From Anaerolineales bacterium UBA2395 (GTDB lineage Bacteria; Chloroflexota; Anaerolineae; Anaerolineales; Villigracilaceae), in contig DDSH01000012.1 in the NCBI GenBank assembly GCA_002343775.1, positions 124,001-188,000 of the forward strand: a stretch of 64,000 nucleotides of DNA, given 5' to 3'. This document shows positions 7,422 to 15,149 of this stretch, piece after piece. A program made the translations under genes and the position numbers. Numbering within the stretch: the stretch's first letter is position 1; each line of letters begins with the position of its first letter. The notes beneath the pieces were generated by a model. The model had not been told where the DNA came from. It did not search any database and saw only the letters and a list, made by a program, of their open reading frames with translations.

Positions 7422-8882
7422 TTATGCCAGCGAAATCTTCTTTTTGCGCGTTACAAACAGACCAATTAATAATCCAACCAATCCGAGTGACATCACATTG
7501 CCAACGCCATCGCCCACGGAGGGATACAGCGTATTGACAGACCCGATGGGTGTTTGCACGTTTTGAATGCCGGTGAAGCCACTTGCATTTTCCTCGAACA
7601 TGTCCACGTGGTGGATGGTTTTGCCGTAGGCATCCGTCACCACCGAAACGCCTTCGCCAGTTTGACGGAAGATGCTCATGCCATTTTCCACAGCGCGGAA
7701 GGTTGCCATGCCTGCGTGAATATCTTTCACTTCGCGCCAATCGTTCGAGGGTATGAAGAGCAAGTCCACGTTTTGTTCGCCAGCCTGTTTGATGACGGTC
7801 GGGAAGTCAGCGTCCCAGCAGATGACGGCGCTGAGTTTTCCGTAGGGCGTGTCGATCGTTTGCAGAACACCGTCACCTTTGAGCGAGCCTTCAAAATCGT
7901 TGCCGCCGTATTTGACGTGTGTCAGCACGATCTCACCGTTCGGGTCGATGATATGGACTTTGTTTTCGGCAGGCGTTTTGCCAAGGTCGAAGACAGGCAG
8001 CACGATGTAAATATTTTTTTCTTTGGCAAGCGCAGAGGCGTCCGCGATGAGGTTCGCAACCTGCTCCGAAGTTCCCATGCCAGCACCTTCTTGTAAGACG
8101 ACGATGTTCGCGCCGTCCTCTGCCAGCATGCGGATTTGATTCAACTCGTCCGCGTGCAGATCGGAGATGACCGCTTCGTCCCCCGCCGAAAATTGAGTCA
8201 TCACTTCGGTTAGTTTCCCCGCTGGGAGCGAGAAGCCCGCGATCTGGGCAGTCTGTTCGGGTTGGGCGGGGAGCAGAGTCCTGCCGAGGCTGAGAGAAAG
8301 GATGAGGGCGAGCGACCCGGCAAAAGTCCAGGAAAGAGGCGCGGGTTTTTTATCCCAAAAATGATTGACAAGGCTGGCGAACCAACTCATCACAAAGGTC
8401 ACGCCCCATAAGCCTGTTACCGAAACGATCTGCATGGCGGGCAGGAAATCACGCTGCGAATATGCCATCGCGCCGAAGGTGCCGAAGGGACTGCCGCTGG
8501 CGGAGAAAAAGTCCATGGCGGTGTTGGCGATGGGGAAGATGAGCGTCAGCCAGGCAGTGCTGCCGAAGCGGCGATAGTAGAGGCGGTCGATGACGTAGGG
8601 CAGCAAACCGAGCGGCGTGGTGAGCAGGAAGAAGCCCGCTTCGGCGAGTGGATGGATTTTGGACATGAAGGTTGCGCCCTGCCATGAGATGATGGTGGGG
8701 ACGGCGGAGACAACCCAGAGTAGTAGGAAGTTGCGCCCGGCTTTGTCGCTTTCGCGGAAGAAGCGAAGGACGAAGAGTGGGGCGATCCACGCGGTGAGCG
8801 GGAAGTTCCATTTGCCGCCGATGAAGAAACCGAGGATGGCGGCGATGACGAGGTAGAGGTAACGAAGGGATTTGTTGTTCAT
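7422..8882 (-). CDS. Apolipoprotein N-acyltransferase-like membrane protein with nitrilase domain
   Basis: This 486-residue protein starts at an ATG preceded by AAGGAG. The N-terminal half has about six transmembrane helices like Lnt. The second half is a carbon-nitrogen hydrolase domain with the expected triad pattern: Glu in VVLQEGAG, Lys in HVKYGG, Cys in VICWDADFP. A last transmembrane helix and a KKK tail (GLLIGLFVTRKKK) follow, like a membrane anchor. Lnt N-acylates lipoproteins. Most Chloroflexota are thought to lack a classical outer membrane, so the role here may be lipoprotein maturation as in actinobacterial Lnt, or another amidase or acyl transfer. The family is secure, the reaction less so. 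Confidence 0.75.
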   Translation of the reverse strand: MNNKSLRYLYLVIAAILGFFIGGKWNFPLTAWIAPLFVLRFFRESDKAGRNFLLLWVVSAVPTIISWQGATFMSKIHPLAEAGFFLLTTPLGLLPYVIDRLYYRRFGSTAWLTLIFPIANTAMDFFSASGSPFGTFGAMAYSQRDFLPAMQIVSVTGLWGVTFVMSWFASLVNHFWDKKPAPLSWTFAGSLALILSLSLGRTLLPAQPEQTAQIAGFSLPAGKLTEVMTQFSAGDEAVISDLHADELNQIRMLAEDGANIVVLQEGAGMGTSEQVANLIADASALAKEKNIYIVLPVFDLGKTPAENKVHIIDPNGEIVLTHVKYGGNDFEGSLKGDGVLQTIDTPYGKLSAVICWDADFPTVIKQAGEQNVDLLFIPSNDWREVKDIHAGMATFRAVENGMSIFRQTGEGVSVVTDAYGKTIHHVDMFEENASGFTGIQNVQTPIGSVNTLYPSVGDGVGNVMSLGLVGLLIGLFVTRKKKISLA

Positions 8883-8942
8883 GAAGGGCTCCTTGTTTGA
8901 CGATGGACGATTGACCATTGACGCCCCCTCCGCCTATCGGCA

Positions 8943-9008
8943 CCTCCCCCAAATTCCGCTTTCATGTTTCGATTAATTCTGCAACTCCCATGCGAAATTT
9001 GGGGGAGG
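8943..9008. repeat. 13-bp inverted repeat with 40-bp loop (REP-like)
   Basis: CCTCCCCCAAATT and AATTTGGGGGAGG are perfect inverted arms in the divergent spacer between the Lnt-like gene and the histidine kinase gene. GC-rich flanks on both sides extend the symmetry loosely. It looks like a short palindromic interspersed element rather than a promoter. Confidence 0.65.
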
Positions 9009-9097
9009 ACGGGTGGGGGTGTTGTCTATGTTCGATATGTTGCCATTGTATGGATTTGGCCCTCTTCCCACATCGTCCATTTAGGGCGAGAGTGGAC

Positions 9098-9115
9098 ATT
9101 GTCCGTTCGGACAAT
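9098..9115. promoter_or_regulatory. Palindromic operator candidate ATTGTCCG-TT-CGGACAAT
   Basis: A perfect 8-bp inverted repeat with a two-base centre lies about 35-52 bases upstream of the likely transcription start of the kinase/regulator operon. Position and symmetry fit a NarL-type response regulator site, possibly autoregulation by the regulator encoded at 10340. Confidence 0.5.
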
Positions 9116-9137
9116 ATGCCTGTGCGTCTGCCGAGAG

Positions 9138-9143
9138 TAGAAT
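9138..9143 (+). promoter_or_regulatory. -10 box (TAGAAT) six bases from the start codon, probably leaderless mRNA
   Basis: TAGAAT is followed by six bases and then ATG at 9150, so transcription would begin at or next to the start codon. No ribosome site is present. Confidence 0.5.
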
Positions 9144-9149
9144 AAGCGC

Positions 9150-10343
9150 ATGAAACAAAACATGAGCAATACCACCTTCGTTGCTTATCCCTTCTATATA
9201 TTTATTTCGCTGCTTTTGGGAGTGATTGGGACTTTGGGAATCCGCGATCTGTGGCGGTTGGGATTGGTTTCGGTGACAATCTTCTTGGGATTGTTCCTTC
9301 TTCACGTGGGGTTGTTCTGGTCGAATACGCGTCTATATGAGAATCCGCGTTGGTGGTTCTTCTATTACCCTGCCCAAGTGATCTTGATCGTGGCGATGGT
9401 GAACCAACCTTTTGCCAGCGATATCAATCTGACTTTGTTGGGCTCATCCATTCTTTGTCTGATCGGTGAGTCGCTGGGTCTCTTTGGAAATACACTCCGC
9501 GCCTTGTATCTGGGAACACTTCTTTTTACCTTTATGGCGGTCATGTTGTATTGGCAGGTGGGGCAGGATCAATTTTGGTTTGCTCTTTCCAGTATGTTGG
9601 TCAATGGCGGCTTCATTGTTCTGCTGATGGTGATGTTCAATCAACAACTCATCGAACGCCAAAAAGCCGTGGAACTTGCTGAAAGCCTCGAAAGTGCAAA
9701 TGCCAAACTGGCGGCGTACAACGCCAAGATCGAGTCGCTGACCTTGCAGAACGAACGTCAACGCATGGCGCGAGAGTTGCATGACACGCTGGCGCAAGGC
9801 GTGGCGGGACTTGTCTTGCAACTCGAAGCGATCAAAGCACATCTCGCGTCCAATCGAACCGAGCGTGCTTCTGCTATCGTGGAACAGTCCATCACCCGCG
9901 CACGCAGTACGCTGGCTGAGTCTCGCGCCGCGATAGATAATCTCCGCGCTGTGCCTGTCAATGTGGCGGATGCGGTGCGCGAGCAAGTGGAGCATTTCAA
10001 ACAGTCCACGGGCGTGGCGTGCGATTTGGATGTCTCCGTGACTGAGAATCAACTGTCTCCCGAAGTCATTGACCATGCCATGAATATCCTGAGCGAGTCG
10101 CTCACGAACATTTCCCGCCATGCGCAGGCAAGCAAGGTGAAGGTGGAGTTCATCATCCAAAACAAAACGCTGGAGTTGGAAGTCCGTGATAATGGCAAAG
10201 GCTTTGATGTGAAGCAGGAAACAAAGGGACACTACGGACTGGTTGGAATGCACGAACGCGCGCGGCTAACGGGTGGTCAACTTGCGATTGAGTCAGACGC
10301 GAATGGAACTTGTGTGCAATTCGTGGTGGGCGGTGAAGCATGA
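9150..10343 (+). CDS. NarL-type sensor histidine kinase
   Basis: This 397-residue protein has about five to six hydrophobic helices in residues 10-165, a coiled coil (about 166-200), then a HisKA_3 dimerisation domain with ERQRMARELHDTLAQG, His211 being the phospho-acceptor, and a HATPase_c domain with the N box (NILSESLTNISRHA) and G1 box (VRDNGKGFD). No separate sensor domain is visible, so the sensing is probably intramembrane as in LiaS/DesK-type kinases. Its stop overlaps the start of the response regulator gene. A second ATG at 9162 is an alternative start, but the -10 spacing favours 9150. Confidence 0.9.
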   Translation: MKQNMSNTTFVAYPFYIFISLLLGVIGTLGIRDLWRLGLVSVTIFLGLFLLHVGLFWSNTRLYENPRWWFFYYPAQVILIVAMVNQPFASDINLTLLGSSILCLIGESLGLFGNTLRALYLGTLLFTFMAVMLYWQVGQDQFWFALSSMLVNGGFIVLLMVMFNQQLIERQKAVELAESLESANAKLAAYNAKIESLTLQNERQRMARELHDTLAQGVAGLVLQLEAIKAHLASNRTERASAIVEQSITRARSTLAESRAAIDNLRAVPVNVADAVREQVEHFKQSTGVACDLDVSVTENQLSPEVIDHAMNILSESLTNISRHAQASKVKVEFIIQNKTLELEVRDNGKGFDVKQETKGHYGLVGMHERARLTGGQLAIESDANGTCVQFVVGGEA

Positions 10344-10984
10344 TCCGCGTGATGATTACGGATGACCATCTCATTGTCCGCGAGGGGTTGCGGCTGATCC
10401 TCGAAACTGCGGATGATATTGAAGTGGTCGGAGAAGCAGTGGATGGCGCTGAGTGTTTGGAACTCGCAGCGAAATTAGATCCCCAAGTCATTCTCATGGA
10501 CTTGCAAATGCCGCGCATGGACGGTATCACCGCCATCGGTCATCTGCGAAAAGATTTTCCGCAAATTGCCATCGTCATCCTCACCACCTATAACGAAGAT
10601 GATCTGATGATCAAAGGTCTGCAAGCAGGCGCGCGCGGATATTTGCTCAAAGACTCGAGCCGTGAAAATCTACTGGATGCGATCCACGCCGCCGCGAAAG
10701 GGGAGACATTGCTTAAGCCGGAGATCCTCGCCCGCGTGCTCGCGCCTCAGACCGCGCCCAAATCTGTTTCAACTACCCAGGCTGATTCCACACTGACAGA
10801 GCGTGAACTCGAAGTTTTACAACTCGCCGCGAAAGGGGAACGGAATAAAGAAATGGCGTACAAACTGGGAATCACAGAACGAACTGTGAAGGCTCATCTG
10901 CAAAGTATCTATCAAAAATTTGGGGTAGATTCGAGAGCGGCAGCGGTGGCTGTGGCGGCGGGAAAGGGGTTGTTGGAAGAATAG
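10340..10984 (+). CDS. NarL/FixJ-type response regulator
   Basis: This 214-residue protein has a receiver domain with acidic pair D8-D9, phospho-acceptor Asp54 in LMDLQMP, TTYNE and the conserved Lys in YLLKDSS. The C-terminal LuxR-type HTH has LTERELEVLQLAAKG and the ITERTVKAHLQSIYQKFGV recognition helix. It overlaps the kinase gene by four bases (ATGA), so the two form one operon and very likely a cognate pair. The palindrome at 9098-9115 is a candidate target. Confidence 0.95.
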   Translation: MIRVMITDDHLIVREGLRLILETADDIEVVGEAVDGAECLELAAKLDPQVILMDLQMPRMDGITAIGHLRKDFPQIAIVILTTYNEDDLMIKGLQAGARGYLLKDSSRENLLDAIHAAAKGETLLKPEILARVLAPQTAPKSVSTTQADSTLTERELEVLQLAAKGERNKEMAYKLGITERTVKAHLQSIYQKFGVDSRAAAVAVAAGKGLLEE

Positions 10985-11030
10985 CAAAAAAAATCAAGTC
11001 AACGGGGGAGATTTGTTGTATAGTTTTGAT

Positions 11031-11981
11031 ATGATCTTTCAAACCAGCGAGAAATATGAGCAGGCATTGCTCTCCACGCTCCTGTACATTCAAACCCATC
11101 TCGAAGGGGATTTGAACCTGGAGACGCTGGCGAAACGAGTCGGTTTCTCGCCTTATCATTTTCACCGTATTTTTCGCGAGAATGTTGGTGAGCGGGTCAA
11201 GGAATACATCCGGCGGCTGAGATTGGAACGGGCGGCGTATCGCTTGCGGGTCAGTGAAGAGGCGATCTTGCGCATTGCACTCGAATCCGGTTTCAAATCC
11301 CATGAGTCGTTCACGCGCGCATTCGAACGTCAATTTAACATCACGCCAAATCTTTTTCGCAACAACTTCCTGCGCGCCTCTCAGGAGCGGAAGAAACAAA
11401 TCGCGCCGCAATACCTTGCCGGGTTTAATTTCAAAAAAGAGTCTGGACTGCTTCCGAATCATTCCACTGCAAGGCGGGTTCGCGTGGAACATGTCCGCCC
11501 GATCATCGTCGCTTTCGTTCGTCACGTAGGCGCATACGATAACCTGCTGGAAAAAGGCTCCTCCATGTCTGCTTTGTGGGCGGAGTTGTTTCGATGGGGC
11601 AATGCGGAGAAACTCATCAATTCTGACTCACTCTTGATCGGTATTCCACAGGATAACCCGTCTGTGACGCCGCTGGAAAAACAACGTTTCGATGTCTGCG
11701 TGCAGATTCCTGAATTTCGCAATCCGTCAGGACATATCGGCTGCCAGACCATTGACGCAGGACTCTTTGGCGTGGGCAGGCATTATGGTTCGTTCGATAA
11801 CCTCGCCGAAACCTACATGCATGTTTACGACTTGCTTGTCACAAGCGGCAGGTATCGTTTGCGTACGCAGCCGCCCTTTGAAGTTTATGGTTATTCGCAC
11901 GTGAAGGCAGACCTCCGCATCCACTTTACCGATGTGTATCTGCCGATAGAGAAGGTCAAACCAATCAAAACTGGATCTTAG
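11031..11981 (+). CDS. AraC-family regulator with C-terminal GyrI-like effector domain
   Basis: An N-terminal double HTH (about residues 10-110, with NLETLAKRVGFSPYHFHRIFRENVG and FKSHESFTRAFERQFNITPN) is joined to a GyrI-like small-molecule-binding domain (about 160-315). This is the Rob/BmrR-like plan used to sense amphipathic compounds. I use the ATG at 11031; an in-frame TTG at 11013 would add six residues, but the GGGGGAG upstream lies too close to it, so the start is uncertain. The next gene, an SRPBCC protein 14 bases downstream, is probably in the same operon. Confidence 0.85.
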   Translation: MIFQTSEKYEQALLSTLLYIQTHLEGDLNLETLAKRVGFSPYHFHRIFRENVGERVKEYIRRLRLERAAYRLRVSEEAILRIALESGFKSHESFTRAFERQFNITPNLFRNNFLRASQERKKQIAPQYLAGFNFKKESGLLPNHSTARRVRVEHVRPIIVAFVRHVGAYDNLLEKGSSMSALWAELFRWGNAEKLINSDSLLIGIPQDNPSVTPLEKQRFDVCVQIPEFRNPSGHIGCQTIDAGLFGVGRHYGSFDNLAETYMHVYDLLVTSGRYRLRTQPPFEVYGYSHVKADLRIHFTDVYLPIEKVKPIKTGS

Positions 11982-11995
11982 AAAAGGAGAACAAA

Positions 11996-12427
11996 ATGTC
12001 TGGATTTGAAATGAACGAATGGATCGCCCGCACTCCCAAAGAGGTCTTCGACTTTATCACCGCCTCAGAAAACGCGCCGAAAGTTACTTCGTCGGTCGTG
12101 AGCATGGTCAAACTGACAGAGGGTCCCGTCCGCGTTGGGACGCGCTATCGTGAGACTCGTTTAATGAATGGAAAGGAACATTCCACAGAATTGGAAGTTG
12201 CTGCTTACGAGCCGGATCAACGCTATGCAATGAAAAACCTTACAGAAGGGATCGAGACAATTTACCACTATAGTTTCAAGCCTGAAAAAGAGGGGACACG
12301 CATTGAATTGGTTTGCGAAGTTAAAGCCACGGGATTAAAAAAACTCATGGTCCCCGTGGTCGCATCCATTCTGAAGAAGGAAGACGGAGATCATTTGCAG
12401 CGATTGAAACAGGCGATGGAAGCCTGA
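11996..12427 (+). CDS. SRPBCC (START-like) family protein
   Basis: This 143-residue protein has the helix-grip fold pattern of polyketide cyclase/START proteins: an N-terminal EWIARTPKEVFDFITASENAPKV segment, alternating beta strands, and a long C-terminal helix (EDGDHLQRLKQAMEA). The fold forms a hydrophobic pocket for small ligands; the ligand is unknown. AAAAGGAG precedes the ATG. It directly follows the AraC/GyrI regulator, which suggests a shared response to a small hydrophobic compound. Confidence 0.8.
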   Translation: MSGFEMNEWIARTPKEVFDFITASENAPKVTSSVVSMVKLTEGPVRVGTRYRETRLMNGKEHSTELEVAAYEPDQRYAMKNLTEGIETIYHYSFKPEKEGTRIELVCEVKATGLKKLMVPVVASILKKEDGDHLQRLKQAMEA

Positions 12428-12471
12428 AATTGGAGTTGTACGACTGAGAAGTAAGAAAGCGTCCCTGCATT

Positions 12472-12477
12472 TATAAT
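12472..12477 (+). promoter_or_regulatory. -10 box (TATAAT) six bases from ATG, probably leaderless mRNA
   Basis: A consensus TATAAT is followed by TGCACC and then the ATG at 12484. There is no room for a ribosome site on a transcript starting seven bases after the box. Confidence 0.65.
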
Positions 12478-12483
12478 TGCACC

Positions 12484-12819
12484 ATGTCTGATAACAATCG
12501 CACCGTCTGGTCTTCCGAGGATGGAGACCTTCGCAAGAAAGAACAAACTACATCTCATGCCAAATCTCTGCCCCCGCAGCAACAAACTGCTTACCTGCAC
12601 CGCGAATCCGGCGGACGCGGCGGGAAAGTTGTTTCCGTGGTGAAGAATCTCATCCTCACCGAGGAGGATCTGAAAACCCTTGCCAAGAAGCTCAAGCAGG
12701 AATGCGGGACAGGCGGGACGGTTAAAGACGGCGTGATCGAAATTCAAGGAGAACACCGTCAACGCATGGCGGAGGTGTTGACGAGGCTGGGGTACAAGGT
12801 CAAGATCGCGGGGGGATAA
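12484..12819 (+). CDS. SUI1/eIF1-like translation factor (YciH family)
   Basis: The protein has 111 residues: a disordered N-terminal stretch of about 40 and a SUI1 domain with GGRGGKVVSVVKNL, the CGTGGTVKDGVIEIQG core and a RLGYKVKIAGG C-terminus. This is the bacterial counterpart of eIF1, thought to affect start-site selection or ribosome function. It stands alone, convergent with the diguanylate cyclase gene. Its own transcript appears leaderless, which is notable for a putative initiation factor. Confidence 0.9.
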   Translation: MSDNNRTVWSSEDGDLRKKEQTTSHAKSLPPQQQTAYLHRESGGRGGKVVSVVKNLILTEEDLKTLAKKLKQECGTGGTVKDGVIEIQGEHRQRMAEVLTRLGYKVKIAGG

Positions 12820-12836
12820 GAAGCGGAACTGTCCGG

Positions 12837-13673
12837 TCAATCATTGACATGGGTGGCGAATTTGATGTCGTTCTTTCCATTGTTCTTCACTGAGTACATC
12901 ATTTTGTCGGCTGTGCTCAGGATCTTATCGACCGAGATCTTTGGGGCGTTCATGGTCAACACGCCAACGCTGAATGTGATTGGCCATTTCCGCCCGTTCA
13001 TTTCGTGCGTGATCTTTCGGAACAGATTCGTCACGGCGACCCGGGCGGCTTTTTCATCCGCTTCCGGCAGGAGTATGACGAATTCATCGCCACCCACCCG
13101 GGCAACATAGTCGGTTCTGCGCAGATTGGATCTGACGTACTCGGCAAATGAATGCAGGAGGGTATTGCCAAAGGTATGCCCGAACGTGTCGTTGATGGTT
13201 TTGAAGTTGTCGAAGTCGATGAAGGCGAGTGTGAAGGGGCGCGAGTAGCGGTTGGAGCGGTCGATTTCATGCTGCAGCAGTTCGGTGAAATAGCGGTTGT
13301 TGATGGCTCCGGTCAACGGGTCGGTGCGGGCGAGTCTGCGTTCCTGTTCGATGGCTCGCAGAAGGATGGCTGGCAGGAGAAAAAAACCCAGGCGGATGAT
13401 GGTGTTCCAAAGATGGACGAAGGAGCTTGCGTCCTCCGTCGTCAGGACTTCGATCAGGAGCCAGATCGCAGCGCTGATGAACGCGACCATAACCCCCGCC
13501 ATTCCGCTGAGCGCCATGGAGAAGATTGCAATGGGGAGCAGGTAAAAGAGGGAAAAGGAAATCTCGGACCCGGTGATGTAATCCCCAACGGCGATGGTGA
13601 TCAATAGACCCATGCCAATAACCACCCATACGGACTTACTCAATTTTTGAACAACCGAGTTTAAGACTGACAT
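12837..13673 (-). CDS. Membrane diguanylate cyclase (GGDEF) with I-site
   Basis: This 278-residue protein starts at the ATG at 13673, chosen because AGGAAG sits seven bases upstream. About four transmembrane helices occupy residues 13-106. The GGDEF domain follows, with RTDPLTGAINNRYF, an intact GGDEF (194-198) and an RRTD inhibitory site (185-188) five residues before it. It should make cyclic di-GMP from two GTP with product inhibition. No EAL domain and no periplasmic sensor domain are visible. Confidence 0.9.
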   Translation of the reverse strand: MSVLNSVVQKLSKSVWVVIGMGLLITIAVGDYITGSEISFSLFYLLPIAIFSMALSGMAGVMVAFISAAIWLLIEVLTTEDASSFVHLWNTIIRLGFFLLPAILLRAIEQERRLARTDPLTGAINNRYFTELLQHEIDRSNRYSRPFTLAFIDFDNFKTINDTFGHTFGNTLLHSFAEYVRSNLRRTDYVARVGGDEFVILLPEADEKAARVAVTNLFRKITHEMNGRKWPITFSVGVLTMNAPKISVDKILSTADKMMYSVKNNGKNDIKFATHVND

Positions 13674-13724
13674 TGATAACTTCCTAAATAAAAGGGGCGG
13701 ATGTCCACGCATCCGCCCCGCCAT

Positions 13725-14903
13725 TTAACCGTACCTATTCATAAACTTTTCCATGCGATGTAATGCTTCCTCGATCTGTTCATAGGATGTCGCGTAGCAG
13801 GCTCGCACGAACCCGTCTCCGCCGGGCCCGAACGCATTGCCCGGCACCACAGCGACCTGTTCTTCACGCAGCAGTTTCTCGGCGAAGGTTTCATCGTCCA
13901 TGCCGGAGGCTCGGATGTTGGGAAAGGCATAGAAGGCGCCGCGCGGCTCGAACGTCGAAAGACCGAGGCGGTTGAGTCCTGACACCAGCAGGCGGCGGCG
14001 GCGGTCATATTCCGTCACCATTTGCTGTACGTGCGGTTCGCCCGATTTCAAAGCTTCGATGGCGGCATCCTGCGCCGTCGTCGGCGCGGACATGATGGTG
14101 TATTGATGGATTCGCACCATACCGGCAATGATGTCTGCAGGAGCGCAGGCATAGCCGATGCGCCAGCCGGTCATGGCGTAGTCTTTGGAGAAGCCACCCA
14201 ACAAAATGGTGCGACGCTTCAGGCTTTCGTCCAAACTTGGGAAGCAGACATGCTCAAAGTCATAGACGAGGCGGTCGTAAATTTCATCGGAAACGACCAG
14301 AAGGTCATGTTGTTCCGCGATGCGCCCGATCTCCATCAAGGTTTCACGTGGAGCGACTGCGCCGGTGGGGTTGGAGGGATACCCGATAAAGATGACCTTC
14401 GTGCGCGGGGTGATGGCATGGCGGATGTCGTCCGGGTCGATGGTGAAGTTGTTTTCCAATCGGGCGGGCACTTCCACTGGAACGCCCCCGGCGAGGATGA
14501 CCTCCGCTTGATACGAAACGAAACACGGCGTGGGGATGATGACCTCGTCACCAGGTTCGAGGATGGCGGTAAAGGTGAGATAAAGCGCTTCAGATACGCC
14601 GACAGTCGCAATGATCTCATGGGCGGGGTCGTACTGGACGTTGTAAAGCCGCTTCAGGTTCTCTGAAATGCCCTGCCTCAATTCGATCTTGCCCGAATTC
14701 GAGGTGTAATGGGTTTCGCCGTTTTGCAGCGAGCGGATGCCCGCATCGAGGATCGGCTTGGGAGTGGTGAAATCCGGCTCGCCAATGCCGAGCGAAATGA
14801 CATCCTTCATCGTGGCGGCAATATCGAAGAACTTGCGAATGCCGCTGGGCTTCAACCCTGCCACACGCTTTGAGAGTCTTTGTACCGAACCAATTTCCTG
14901 CAT
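13725..14903 (-). CDS. Class I/II PLP-dependent aminotransferase
   Basis: This 392-residue protein starts at the ATG at 14903, preceded by AGGAGG at ideal spacing. Family marks are SLGIGEPDFTTP, YTSNSGKIELRQ, SNPTG, VVSDEIYDRLVY and the PLP-lysine segment GGFSKDYAMTGWRIGYA, with RACYATSYEQIEEAL near the end. These fit the AspC/PatA-like I-gamma subgroup, which transfers amino groups from aspartate, aromatic or related amino acids. Which substrate is used is not visible. It follows the DUF6504-like gene and the nucleotidyltransferase gene. An inverted repeat (ATGTCG/CGACAT, 14919-14933) lies just upstream. Confidence 0.9.
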   Translation of the reverse strand: MQEIGSVQRLSKRVAGLKPSGIRKFFDIAATMKDVISLGIGEPDFTTPKPILDAGIRSLQNGETHYTSNSGKIELRQGISENLKRLYNVQYDPAHEIIATVGVSEALYLTFTAILEPGDEVIIPTPCFVSYQAEVILAGGVPVEVPARLENNFTIDPDDIRHAITPRTKVIFIGYPSNPTGAVAPRETLMEIGRIAEQHDLLVVSDEIYDRLVYDFEHVCFPSLDESLKRRTILLGGFSKDYAMTGWRIGYACAPADIIAGMVRIHQYTIMSAPTTAQDAAIEALKSGEPHVQQMVTEYDRRRRLLVSGLNRLGLSTFEPRGAFYAFPNIRASGMDDETFAEKLLREEQVAVVPGNAFGPGGDGFVRACYATSYEQIEEALHRMEKFMNRYG

Positions 14904-14932
14904 TAAGCCTCCTGTATTATGTCGTTGCGACA

Positions 14933-15142
14933 TTAAATGGGTCGGACGTGCCAGTCGTCTGAAATTTCCTGGTACGTCAGTTCGAATGCCAGACCGTTCA
15001 CGGTCTTGACGCAAAAACCTTTTTCACCGGGTCCGCGCCAGCGCGAGAAAATTTCCGCGATCTCATATCGCTGTCCCTGCCACAGCAGCGAAAGCGGACG
15101 CTCCGCATACTCTGTATCTGAACGACACTCAACCGCTTCCAT
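14933..15142 (-). CDS. Small DUF6504-like protein
   Basis: This 69-residue protein has the segments LLWQGQRYEIAEIFSRWR and EKGFCVKTVNGLAFELTYQE, ending in a DWHVRPI strand. It resembles small beta-rich proteins of unknown function often annotated DUF6504, but I name that family from memory only. It starts seven bases after the nucleotidyltransferase stop and lies between two clear genes on the same strand, which supports it as real. It has no membrane segment. Confidence 0.6.
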   Translation of the reverse strand: MEAVECRSDTEYAERPLSLLWQGQRYEIAEIFSRWRGPGEKGFCVKTVNGLAFELTYQEISDDWHVRPI

Positions 15143-15149
15143 ACTTGAC

